Below, piece by piece: positions 7,329-15,256 of a stretch of 17,442 nt of DNA. Location of the stretch: positions 1-17,442 of the forward strand of contig JAPKEY010000015.1 of the NCBI GenBank assembly GCA_028821815.1. Reading direction: 5' to 3'. Under the pieces are notes generated by a model. It made no database searches, was not told the DNA's origin, and was given only the letters and a program-made list of their open reading frames with translations. The DNA is from Candidatus Poseidoniales archaeon. Lineage in GTDB: Archaea > Thermoplasmatota > Poseidoniia > Poseidoniales > Thalassarchaeaceae. The position numbers were made by a program, and so were the translations under genes. Numbering within the stretch: position 1 is the first letter of the stretch; every line of letters begins with the position of its first letter.

Positions 7329-7368
7329 CCTCCTCGTGCACGCGCCCGCGTGAACCTGACCGCGGAGG
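7329..7368 (+). other. GC-rich nested inverted repeats in the intergenic region
   Basis: Directly after the stop codon at 7328, CCTCCTCG (7329-7336) can pair with CGCGGAGG (7361-7368) with one mismatch. Inside it CACGC (7339-7343) pairs perfectly with GCGTG (7348-7352) across a four-base loop. No T-run follows, so a classical terminator is not supported. It may be a 3' end structure of the upstream operon, or protect an RNA end. Confidence 0.5.
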
Positions 7369-7396
7369 GGTTCGGTTAAGTAGGAGGGAAACGGCA

Positions 7397-7404
7397 TTTC
7401 TAAA
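7397..7404 (+). promoter_or_regulatory. TATA-like box for the giant surface-protein gene
   Basis: TTTCTAAA is centred about 36 bases before the ATG at 7437, predicting a leader of about 10 bases. The short imperfect palindrome AGAGGTTCTCT lies between it and the start codon. Assigned on position and composition alone. Confidence 0.35.
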
Positions 7405-7436
7405 GTGCTGGAGAGGTTCTCTAGGGGTCGAATAAT

Positions 7437-10400
7437 ATGAGCAGTAGCAAACACAGCAGCGTCACTTTGGTGATGATATTCGTAATGAGCACGTTATTGA
7501 TTGGCTATACACCACCAGTTGCCCAAGGTGCATCGGTTGTAATTACTGATGCAGTGCAACTTGTAGACGGCGGAGCAGTCAACGAACGTATGGCAGCAAT
7601 GACAAGCGACAGTGAAGGCAATATCCACGTCGTATGGACCCGTAACACACAGCATCTGTACTACACAATGCTCGACCCTCGGGCCCAGACAGTCATTGAC
7701 GTTACACAAATTTCCAACGGTGGCGGCCATCGTGCATGGCACCCTGATGTCGACATTGATTCGGAAGACCGTGTTCACGTGACTTGGACTAACAAGGCCA
7801 GTCAGCATGAAATCCTGTATACGCTACTCGACCCTAGCTTGGATGATCAGGATGGAACATCAGCAGACGATGGAGTCATTTCGGTTATCGAAGATACCGA
7901 AGTAGTCAAGCGACAACAAAACCGCGATTGGCCAGCGATTGCAGTCGATAGCCAAGACAATGCACACATTGTCTGGGAAGATTCCTATGATAGACACGAC
8001 AAGTACTTTCAGCAACCACAGATTTACTACAAATTCTTGGAAATTGATGAAGCATCCCGTGAAGCAATCACAGCGATTGATAGCACATTGCTGACACCAA
8101 TCATTGGTCACAAAGGACACCCAGACATCGCTATCGATGCAGATGATCTAGTACAGATTGCCTGGGACGATACGCGCGGTGGCAAGGTGGAGATTGTATC
8201 TCCAATCGACACATCCGGGTCAATGTATTCGGAATGGGCTGACATGTGCGTCGTATTTTACGGTGGATCATGGTCCAACGGTGGTTCATTCCAAGGTATC
8301 AAGCCAATGTTGATGGAAGCCAATATCACGGTCTTCGAGACATTGTACGCACTCGGTGGATTCTATCCAAGTGCAGCAACTAGCGGTGCATGTGCAAATC
8401 AGCCACACCACGAAAACCCCCGAGCCAATCAGTTGACTATCGGCGATGATTCAGGCGGCCTCATCAAATTACACAGCACAGTCTACAATGGTGGCGCCCA
8501 AAGCGGCGGATACCAAGGAGAGGACTGGGGTCCCGGTAGCACATGGGCGTGTTTGTCATGGACAGATGCACAAGGTCAGGTTCCTGGCAACCCACCTACA
8601 ACTTACGATCACCACTGGAACCCGAATGCAACGAAGATTGTAATTCCAATCAGTGATGAAGGACCCAAGGGTGGAGACCCACCTCAACAATCAGATGATA
8701 TTGCTAGTATCAATGAAGCACACGATGCGTGTGTTAATGCAGGCGTCATCCCAGTTGGTATGTTCGGTTCTTCTTGGGGTGCGAACAATCAGGTTGCGAG
8801 CCACATGAAGGATCTTGCACAGTGTCCAAATGGACAGGTCAACACGAATCCGCGAATTTGCCCAGGTTCAACAACTCGAAACACTGACGCAGGTGGCCAA
8901 GTGTATGGCTTCCCAGCGTCAGGAAGCAACAACATGGCAACTCTCGTTGAAGCCATGGTTTTCCTTGCAACTAACAACAGCCGTGAGATTTACATGACCG
9001 TTCTTGACCCCTACGCAAAGATCCAGAATCCAGCACCAGGTTGGGTTTATGGAGATTCAGGAACAGATGAGTCTAGCAATCGCTACACTGAAGATTTGGG
9101 ACCCAGTCAAGATTCTAATGGCTACGGGCACCTTGTTGTGGTTAACGATACTCGCGTCACACTTGATGACGCGTTTAGCCTACATCCATCATTGGCAATT
9201 GACAACAGCGGCGACACCCATCTAACGTGGATGGACACCCGCGATTACGGTTTTGACAAGGATGACAATTACGAGGTATACTACACCCGTCTCCGCCTCC
9301 GCGGTGCAGCAGAGTGGGACGGTGTCTCTGGTGGATTGCCTACATATGGAATCAAGAAGATAGTCGACACCAGAATTTCATATGTTGAAGGGGCAAGTAA
9401 TGTCAATCCAAATGATTACTACAGAGCTTCTTCATACATGCCACAAGTAATTGCAGATCATCAAAACAATGTTCACATTTCTTGGCTTGAGAATTCAAAC
9501 ACATCTCAAGGCGAGTCGATTATGTACACACGGTTGAATCACACTAATGATGTCGGCGATTGGCCATTGAACAGTATTGCAGCAGCAGTATTGGAACCAT
9601 GGGAGCGCGTAGATGTCTCCGATTGGCACAGTGACAAACTGGGTCCAAACAGTGGTCGTTCACCAGAACTTTCGCAACCACCAGCATTTGCAAATGATAT
9701 GGGTAGTGGTGCGCACATTGGTTGGTCTGATACCAATAAATGTAATGAGAATTCAAACAATGGAGCATACACGCTTTGTTACACACACGTACTCACCGGT
9801 CAAGTTGATGTCGAATTGGCTGATGACGAGACGTACTACCACGTAATCGAACCTGGTGAACAAACAATATACAATTTGACAGTGAACAATTCGACACCCG
9901 GTCCAATTGATTTGGTATCTGATACGTTTGCAGTGAATCTTTCAGGCGTCCCTGTGAATTGGACTGCGAACTTGTTCTTCGCTGACAATCACACAGCGAT
10001 TTTCCCTGAAACCCCAATTTTCTTGTTGGGCGGCGAATCAGTTCGCGTCTATCTGCGGATTCGCGCCCCATCGATTTACCAAGCAAATGAGGACGAACTT
10101 GCACAGGTTGTCGTGTCTGCAATATCTTACAAAGATCCAGCCATTCGCAGTGACCGATTGACTCTGACTTTAATGGACGTGGTCCACGGCATTGAGCTGG
10201 AAACAAGTCATTACCAATCGGATGTAGAGCAAGGTGAAACTGCAATCTTTTCGATTACGATTACAAACACTGGAAACGTGTTTGATACATTTGCATTCTA
10301 CGACCCAACGACTTTGCAAGGTCAACAGGAATGGCTACTCCCTTGGGGTTGGCAGATAAACTTCCCACTGATGGTTAGTTTGGACCCTGGGCAATCTGTA

Positions 10401-12449
10401 ACCAAGAATTTGGAGATTTCAGTGCCGACGACACAAGATCCGGGGACATTTGCATTATATCTCAAGGGTTGGTCGATGGGCGAACCTGTGAAGAGTTTGG
10501 ATAAGGGTACATACGATGTGTTGGAATTGTGGGTGAACGTGAGCATCCGTTCGACAGGAAACATCATCTTTGAAATATTCGATACATCAGAGTATGTCAG
10601 CCCCGGTGAGTGCCATACATACACAATTGATGTCATCAAGAAGTTCGCACCCGGCTATCTAATTTTCACCACACCCGGCGCTCCTGATGCCAAGCCAGAC
10701 GGAATGCCGATGAATGAATGGCAATATGACCATTGGACAGTTAATTTGGATTTCAGCAACGCTCCTGGTGGCAATGAAGGTGAAATGAGTAAATCACGCC
10801 ATTGGTCTCAGATCAACATTCCGTACGAGGTAGCAGCTGTAGTTTGCGCCCCGCTTAACGCGAGTGCGGGCCTTGGCCCAGCGATTACCGTGAAGGCACA
10901 TCTTCAGGGTGCTTCGCGTGTATCTGACGCAGTGATTCTTTCCACCAACGTTGAACACGTGTATGATTTAGAAATGGATGCCCCATCGACAACATACTCT
11001 GTCGACCCTGGTCAAGCCTTGGTGATTCCAATTACCACGACCAATGATGGCAACGGCCCGGATCGCTACGATATGCGCACAGCATCGATTACTGATGCTA
11101 ACGGCACACAGTTGCTGTGGGAAATCCAAATTCCACGTGCAACACTCTCAGAACTTGAGCGCGACGATGCAGAAACGATCGAAGTCGTAATCAATATCCC
11201 TGGACAGATTGTTGCTGGAAATTACCAAGTTGTTCTGAAGGCATACAGTGAGGAACCCTTCGAAGGTACAGCTGAGCGCGATGCCATACTCTTTGATATC
11301 ACAGTCAATCAGTTCCATGACATGCAAATCTGGTTGGATAACACGGTTGAGAGCCAAATCAAGACCACAGCACCTGGGCGCACAGTTCGCTACTTGCTCA
11401 ATGTAACCAACAATGGTAACGTACCAGATATTCCAACACTGCATAACCACACCAAGAGTGGTAATGATTGGAACGACCAGCCGAGTATGGGTTCACTATC
11501 CAGTTGGGATGTTGAATATGCAATGGTTGAAGATTTCGATACCGAACTGCCAAGGGAGATACCCTGTGTTGCACTCGCAGTTGGCGAGGCGGCACCGTTG
11601 TATGGCTGCGCTTACCACGCAGACGGAACCTGGAGCCTTGCAGAAATGCAAGCATACACCACGGTCCAAGTCATGGTCATCATCGACATCAGCCCATCCG
11701 CTACTCTCGCAAACCGTGAGATTGGAATCAAGGTATTGTCAAACTTTGGTGCCTCACCAGATGGTGACACTGACGAAACAGCATCTTGGCTTGATAGCTG
11801 CACAATCGATGCAGACAACGATGGTGTTGTAGACAATATCTACCCTTGTGACACGAATGAGCAGGTTCTACGAATTCGACTCCGTGCACCTGACCTAGAA
11901 ATCGTCGATGTGACACCCGTGCGAGTGGAAGCACCAGTTGGTGACATGATTCCAGTCAATGTTCAGATTATCAATCGAGGGAACGTTCACGCTACAGATA
12001 TCAACATCGTACTTTGCGAAGATGAAACAGAAGACAACATCCGAAACAACATCTGTTCTGAAGAAAACGTTGCTTACCGCCAAGTGATTGGTGCATTGAT
12101 GCCACCTGATGACAGTGGTTCAGCTGAAGCGGTTGAGATCACACTACTCTATCCAGTAACAGCTGGAAACCATAACGTGGTTGTTATTGTCGATCCAGGC
12201 AATCTAATCATTGAAGCCAATGAGGCCAACAACCGCAAGGATATTGGGCAACTTTCGAGTGAAAATGGTTGGATCGATGTCGCTATGGAAGCTGCAGGAA
12301 CCTGGTCGGTTCCAACGATGATTCTGCTCCTCACCATCGCTTTGATGGCAGTTGCAGGCATGGTCATGGTTGGCCGTCGACGTGAAGCATTGGCGCGTGT
12401 CGATGCACAATCTAGCATGATTTCTATTGACGATGATATGCGATTCTGA
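7437..12449 (+). CDS. Giant cell-surface protein: propeller with inserted VWA domain, Ig-like chain, C-terminal anchor
   Basis: The 1670-residue protein begins with a signal peptide (hydrophobic 9-23, cleavage likely near Ala32). Residues about 33-788 contain seven copies of a D-x8-W motif, typically with His three residues before Trp (Asp at 58, 108, 171, 234, 589, 674, 754), followed by an YY-T/S strand, as in sialidase-like propellers. Between the fourth motif and its closing strand lies a VWA-like domain (about 252-515) with the metal-site motif DTSGS (258-262), a later ISDEGP (405-410), and several cysteines likely to form disulfides. From about 789 come roughly five Ig-like/NEW3-type domains, then a calcium-loop-like DADNDGVVDN, a CARDB-like domain (about 1484-1605), a membrane helix (about 1625-1646), an RRR stop-transfer and a short cytoplasmic tail. 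Adhesion or binding of ligands outside the cell is inferred. No protease or hydrolase motif is visible. Confidence 0.9.
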   Translation: MSSSKHSSVTLVMIFVMSTLLIGYTPPVAQGASVVITDAVQLVDGGAVNERMAAMTSDSEGNIHVVWTRNTQHLYYTMLDPRAQTVIDVTQISNGGGHRAWHPDVDIDSEDRVHVTWTNKASQHEILYTLLDPSLDDQDGTSADDGVISVIEDTEVVKRQQNRDWPAIAVDSQDNAHIVWEDSYDRHDKYFQQPQIYYKFLEIDEASREAITAIDSTLLTPIIGHKGHPDIAIDADDLVQIAWDDTRGGKVEIVSPIDTSGSMYSEWADMCVVFYGGSWSNGGSFQGIKPMLMEANITVFETLYALGGFYPSAATSGACANQPHHENPRANQLTIGDDSGGLIKLHSTVYNGGAQSGGYQGEDWGPGSTWACLSWTDAQGQVPGNPPTTYDHHWNPNATKIVIPISDEGPKGGDPPQQSDDIASINEAHDACVNAGVIPVGMFGSSWGANNQVASHMKDLAQCPNGQVNTNPRICPGSTTRNTDAGGQVYGFPASGSNNMATLVEAMVFLATNNSREIYMTVLDPYAKIQNPAPGWVYGDSGTDESSNRYTEDLGPSQDSNGYGHLVVVNDTRVTLDDAFSLHPSLAIDNSGDTHLTWMDTRDYGFDKDDNYEVYYTRLRLRGAAEWDGVSGGLPTYGIKKIVDTRISYVEGASNVNPNDYYRASSYMPQVIADHQNNVHISWLENSNTSQGESIMYTRLNHTNDVGDWPLNSIAAAVLEPWERVDVSDWHSDKLGPNSGRSPELSQPPAFANDMGSGAHIGWSDTNKCNENSNNGAYTLCYTHVLTGQVDVELADDETYYHVIEPGEQTIYNLTVNNSTPGPIDLVSDTFAVNLSGVPVNWTANLFFADNHTAIFPETPIFLLGGESVRVYLRIRAPSIYQANEDELAQVVVSAISYKDPAIRSDRLTLTLMDVVHGIELETSHYQSDVEQGETAIFSITITNTGNVFDTFAFYDPTTLQGQQEWLLPWGWQINFPLMVSLDPGQSVTKNLEISVPTTQDPGTFALYLKGWSMGEPVKSLDKGTYDVLELWVNVSIRSTGNIIFEIFDTSEYVSPGECHTYTIDVIKKFAPGYLIFTTPGAPDAKPDGMPMNEWQYDHWTVNLDFSNAPGGNEGEMSKSRHWSQINIPYEVAAVVCAPLNASAGLGPAITVKAHLQGASRVSDAVILSTNVEHVYDLEMDAPSTTYSVDPGQALVIPITTTNDGNGPDRYDMRTASITDANGTQLLWEIQIPRATLSELERDDAETIEVVINIPGQIVAGNYQVVLKAYSEEPFEGTAERDAILFDITVNQFHDMQIWLDNTVESQIKTTAPGRTVRYLLNVTNNGNVPDIPTLHNHTKSGNDWNDQPSMGSLSSWDVEYAMVEDFDTELPREIPCVALAVGEAAPLYGCAYHADGTWSLAEMQAYTTVQVMVIIDISPSATLANREIGIKVLSNFGASPDGDTDETASWLDSCTIDADNDGVVDNIYPCDTNEQVLRIRLRAPDLEIVDVTPVRVEAPVGDMIPVNVQIINRGNVHATDINIVLCEDETEDNIRNNICSEENVAYRQVIGALMPPDDSGSAEAVEITLLYPVTAGNHNVVVIVDPGNLIIEANEANNRKDIGQLSSENGWIDVAMEAAGTWSVPTMILLLTIALMAVAGMVMVGRRREALARVDAQSSMISIDDDMRF

Positions 12450-12461
12450 TTAGAGAAATCA
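12447..12461. terminator. Small palindrome joining two convergent stop codons
   Basis: TGATT-AGAGA-AATCA is a perfect five-base inverted repeat. Its left arm begins with the TGA of the surface-protein gene and its right arm holds the TGA, read on the minus strand, of the regulator gene. The plus strand has a short T-run at 12473-12476 downstream. A shared bidirectional 3' end is plausible, but five pairs are weak. Confidence 0.3.
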
Positions 12462-13211
12462 CGACGGGTCTGTTTTGGCCAACCACCAAGGCAGTAATCG
12501 ATCATCGCTTGTTGCGATAATCGTCCCTGACTCAGCACCGAGTTGACGCATCATGACGCCGCGTAGCGCATCCATCATCTCCTCAGCTCGTTGTGGTTGG
12601 ATTTGCATCCCAGCACAGAACTGATCGAGGTCAACCGGCCGTCTTGGGGCTTCAAGTAGAACATGAGCCAATTGCCTTTCTTCGTAGATATCGAAGGTAT
12701 CATCAACAACGCGACTCGCCTTTTGCTTTATTTGCTGATGAAGTGCAATCAGAGCATCCCTTTCAGCATCGAGGCGATCAAGTTCATCATTCAATTCTGA
12801 AAGCATTCCTAAGGCTTCAGCCATTGGTAATCTACGACGCGTACCCAAGCGCTCAGCAACACCCAGAACATCCGCTGGTAATCGACTTGAAAGTCGCGCA
12901 GGGCCACCTAGTGGTAACTGACGATGTTCCGCTCGAAAGAGATCTGGGCCCAAGTCAAGCCGAAGAGAAAATGATTGTGTAATTGCATAGATTCTCTTTG
13001 GTGGCCCACCTTTCTCACTGGGGACTTTTTCACTCACGACAAAACCAGCATCTTCGAGAACTTTCAGGTGTTTCATAATCGCTTGTTGAGAAACATCGAG
13101 TAATTCAGCCAGTTGCAAAGGGTAGTGGGCCTCGCGGACCAGGTGCTCCAAAATAGAGCGACGTGTACGGTTTTCCAGTATGGAAAGTGCAGTGTCAAAA
13201 TCCGTAACCAC
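12459..13211 (-). CDS. ArsR-family winged-helix transcriptional regulator with coiled coil
   Basis: The 250-residue protein starts with a winged helix-turn-helix (about 5-78): the LENRTRRSILEHL helix, the recognition region LLDVSQQAIMKHLKVLEDAGFV (39-60, shown in outline), and the wing around KGGPPKRIYAIT. The following FSLRLDLGPDLF segment matches my memory of archaeal COG1777-type regulators. A charged helix (about 132-168) is a likely dimerising coiled coil. A C-terminal segment (about 178-222) has the look of a second small helical or winged-helix unit. No metal-binding Cys/His cluster of classical ArsR sensors is visible, so the signal is unknown. GTG 13211 is the start; no strong ribosome-binding site precedes it. 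It may repress its own promoter and the adjacent membrane-protein gene, but no target can be shown. Confidence 0.85.
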   Translation of the reverse strand: MVTDFDTALSILENRTRRSILEHLVREAHYPLQLAELLDVSQQAIMKHLKVLEDAGFVVSEKVPSEKGGPPKRIYAITQSFSLRLDLGPDLFRAEHRQLPLGGPARLSSRLPADVLGVAERLGTRRRLPMAEALGMLSELNDELDRLDAERDALIALHQQIKQKASRVVDDTFDIYEERQLAHVLLEAPRRPVDLDQFCAGMQIQPQRAEEMMDALRGVMMRQLGAESGTIIATSDDRLLPWWLAKTDPS

Positions 13212-13231
13212 TTCACAACCCAGTGTTAACT

Positions 13232-13260
13232 AGCCAGAGGACCCCTATGAATCCTCGGCT
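13232..13260 (-). promoter_or_regulatory. Inverted repeat around a TATA-like element upstream of the regulator
   Basis: AGCC(A)GAGGA (13232-13241) pairs with TCCTCGGCT (13252-13260) apart from one bulged A, giving nine pairs. The loop contains, on the minus strand, TTCATAGG centred about 37 bases before the GTG at 13211. It also lies immediately after the stop of the upstream gene, so it may serve as operator, terminator hairpin or both. Confidence 0.35.
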
Positions 13261-13263
13261 GGT

Positions 13264-14112
13264 TCACCCTTCGTCCCATGTCTTCCAACTGCGTTCCACC
13301 TGTTCGCCATCATCTTCGATGGATTGTGGGACTGGATCATTCATAGATTCAATTTCATCTACAACTCGGGCCAGGTCACCCGCATGATCAGGACGATCTG
13401 CGAAAGGAGCAGGGGTTTCCGGTTCTGCTAGAGGTTGGTGGACGGTCAAATCAAGAATTTCACCACCGTGTACACTTCTCCAAACTTCATCAGTGGTTGG
13501 TACGCGCTGTTGAACGGTTCCATCCGTAGGTGCAATGGGAATCATTGTACCATCGGCGGTTTGCATGACGAGACCTGCCTTTGCAGATTTTTTCCGCCCA
13601 CTCATCCACAGTGCAAACGCAATTGGCAATAGACATCCACCAAAGATAATCCCAAGACACCCGCCCGTGATGTAGGTGGAATCAGAAGAACTTGCTAAAT
13701 CCATTTCATCGACGACCCACAATGTTTCACCATCATCAGCATTATTGTAAATTACATGGGCCCCATTCTCATCGGGAATGAACGAACCAACAGCAAAGTA
13801 CCATTCTCCATCCATTCCTTCCCGATCTGATTGTATCCAACTCGGAGAACCAATGGTCACTTCTGTCTCAGTGGCATCTTCAATAATTGTACAATTGTGG
13901 GGCGAATCATCGAGCCGAAATAGCAGGTATGAACTTTCTTTGCTGAGGTTGACGGGTTCGCTTTCCCCCCCTTCCAATTCGAGGAGATGATTTTCATCGG
14001 GGTCGAGAGCAGCCACCCACGAAGGCCATACAGAAGCCAAGATAGCGATGGATATGCACAATACAATGGCACCGGTAATCATCAACCGTTTCGGCCACAC
14101 GCTTTGGCTCAC
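13264..14112 (-). CDS. Two-helix membrane protein of unknown function
   Basis: The 282-residue product has a membrane helix at about 9-33, a roughly 110-residue acidic domain outside (about 36-145), a second helix at about 146-170 followed by GRKK, and a 110-residue cytoplasmic tail that is acidic and Pro-rich and ends in WKTWDEG. I do not recognise a family. The outer domain is predicted beta-rich, with conserved-looking LLFRLDDSP and GEWYFAVGSFIP segments, which suggests a small beta-sandwich. The start is GTG 14112, preceded by GAGG at a suitable distance. It lies 31 bases after top6A on the same strand and 52 bases before the regulator gene, so co-transcription with either is possible. 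A G7 run (C7 on the plus strand, 13965-13971) falls at the EGGES codons. Confidence 0.75.
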   Translation of the reverse strand: MSQSVWPKRLMITGAIVLCISIAILASVWPSWVAALDPDENHLLELEGGESEPVNLSKESSYLLFRLDDSPHNCTIIEDATETEVTIGSPSWIQSDREGMDGEWYFAVGSFIPDENGAHVIYNNADDGETLWVVDEMDLASSSDSTYITGGCLGIIFGGCLLPIAFALWMSGRKKSAKAGLVMQTADGTMIPIAPTDGTVQQRVPTTDEVWRSVHGGEILDLTVHQPLAEPETPAPFADRPDHAGDLARVVDEIESMNDPVPQSIEDDGEQVERSWKTWDEG

Positions 14113-14143
14113 AACATCGCCTCTTGGTTAACGTTCATGTCTG

Positions 14144-15256
14144 TTATGCTCGCTTGTAATGCCCTCTTTCAGCCATTTTTTCTGGAAGATACGTGTCTGT
14201 AACGAAATCGAGGCCGTATTTAGCGAGAGATTGTTGTTCAGCTTTCTTCCCTAAGGCCAACATCATCTTGATCTGTTCCTGCCACCAGCCATCGGCAAAT
14301 CTTGGGTCACTGAGTTCAGCTTTCAAAGCCTCTACATCTTTGCTCGATAATTTGTCACTAGGTAGATCATACGCTTCGATATCACCGGAAGTAATACCGA
14401 GATATTCAGCGCTCGGCGTTGCTAGATATTCTGAAATGTGTGCAGTCTTTATTGCACCATACGCGATACTTGCAAAGATTCTGAATGACCACGGATCACC
14501 GTCGAGGAAGACGTAGATTGGTAGATTCCATTCTTCATTCATTCGTTTCAATATTCGACGTGTAGAACGAGCCGGTTGCCCTTTCAAGTGGAGTAAACCG
14601 CAACGGTAGTCCTCATCAAATCCATTCTCGACAAGCCGATCAAACATACCACCAGTTTCGATAGCCATGATGAAATCAATATCGTGTTCAACCAATTGGA
14701 TTTTTTCAGATTCAACATTATATGGTACCCCGTAACCAGAATCTCCAACATCATCTCGAGCGTTAATCCGCATCCATTCACCACGCCGATTCCGTTCGTT
14801 CACCGTTAAATTCCCAATCATTCGTGCCCCGTCTTCTTCAGGCCGGAGTTTGAAATCTTCACGCAAACATTTCGTGACAATTTCAAGGTCTTCAGCGAGA
14901 TTGTTACTATCGTTTTGTGAACCAAACTTTCCGTGACCCCACCCTTCAGATATGTAATACATTTCACGAAGGGTCGACGACTTCTCACTTCCAATCATTT
15001 GCTCGATGAATTCGATAATATGCAACGCACGCAGCAATTGTCTGGCACTGCCTAGGCTTGTAGCATCACGAATGGAACGTTTACTACCATATTTGTAAAC
15101 ACCCAATTTTTCATCGAATCCGATATTGTTCTTGGTCCGTACTGGCAAGGTCATAGTCGGAGCTTCGCCCTTTACCATTCGTTTGTACATCTCTCTTGCA
15201 ACACCATGGAGATTCTCCACAACTTCTTCCTTGGTTTTTCGTTGAGTTACACTCAT
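14144..15256 (-). CDS. top6A: DNA topoisomerase VI subunit A
   Basis: This is the DNA-cutting subunit of the archaeal type IIB topoisomerase, homologous to eukaryotic Spo11. It cleaves both strands through a tyrosine while Top6B hydrolyses ATP, relaxing supercoils and separating daughter chromosomes. At 370 residues it has the family's usual length. Visible motifs are the winged-helix catalytic segment TLREMYYISEGW with Tyr100-Tyr101, one of which is the nucleophile, and the Toprim metal ligands Glu200 (AIETGGMF) and Asp252/Asp254 (FLDGDPW). The end FVTDTYLPEKM resembles other family members. Start ATG 15256 overlaps the top6B stop by ATGA. A strong GGAGGTGA six bases upstream, inside top6B, supports this start. 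Translational coupling should keep the two subunits near equal amounts. Confidence 0.97.
   Translation of the reverse strand: MSVTQRKTKEEVVENLHGVAREMYKRMVKGEAPTMTLPVRTKNNIGFDEKLGVYKYGSKRSIRDATSLGSARQLLRALHIIEFIEQMIGSEKSSTLREMYYISEGWGHGKFGSQNDSNNLAEDLEIVTKCLREDFKLRPEEDGARMIGNLTVNERNRRGEWMRINARDDVGDSGYGVPYNVESEKIQLVEHDIDFIMAIETGGMFDRLVENGFDEDYRCGLLHLKGQPARSTRRILKRMNEEWNLPIYVFLDGDPWSFRIFASIAYGAIKTAHISEYLATPSAEYLGITSGDIEAYDLPSDKLSSKDVEALKAELSDPRFADGWWQEQIKMMLALGKKAEQQSLAKYGLDFVTDTYLPEKMAERGHYKRA

Noticed and set aside
13225..14132. GTTAAC palindromes about 14-15 bases before two neighbouring minus-strand starts (13225-13230 and 14127-14132), suggestive of a shared operator
   Set aside because: The same six-mer also occurs inside coding sequence near 2969 and 9141, about the number expected by chance, and flanking bases are not shared.
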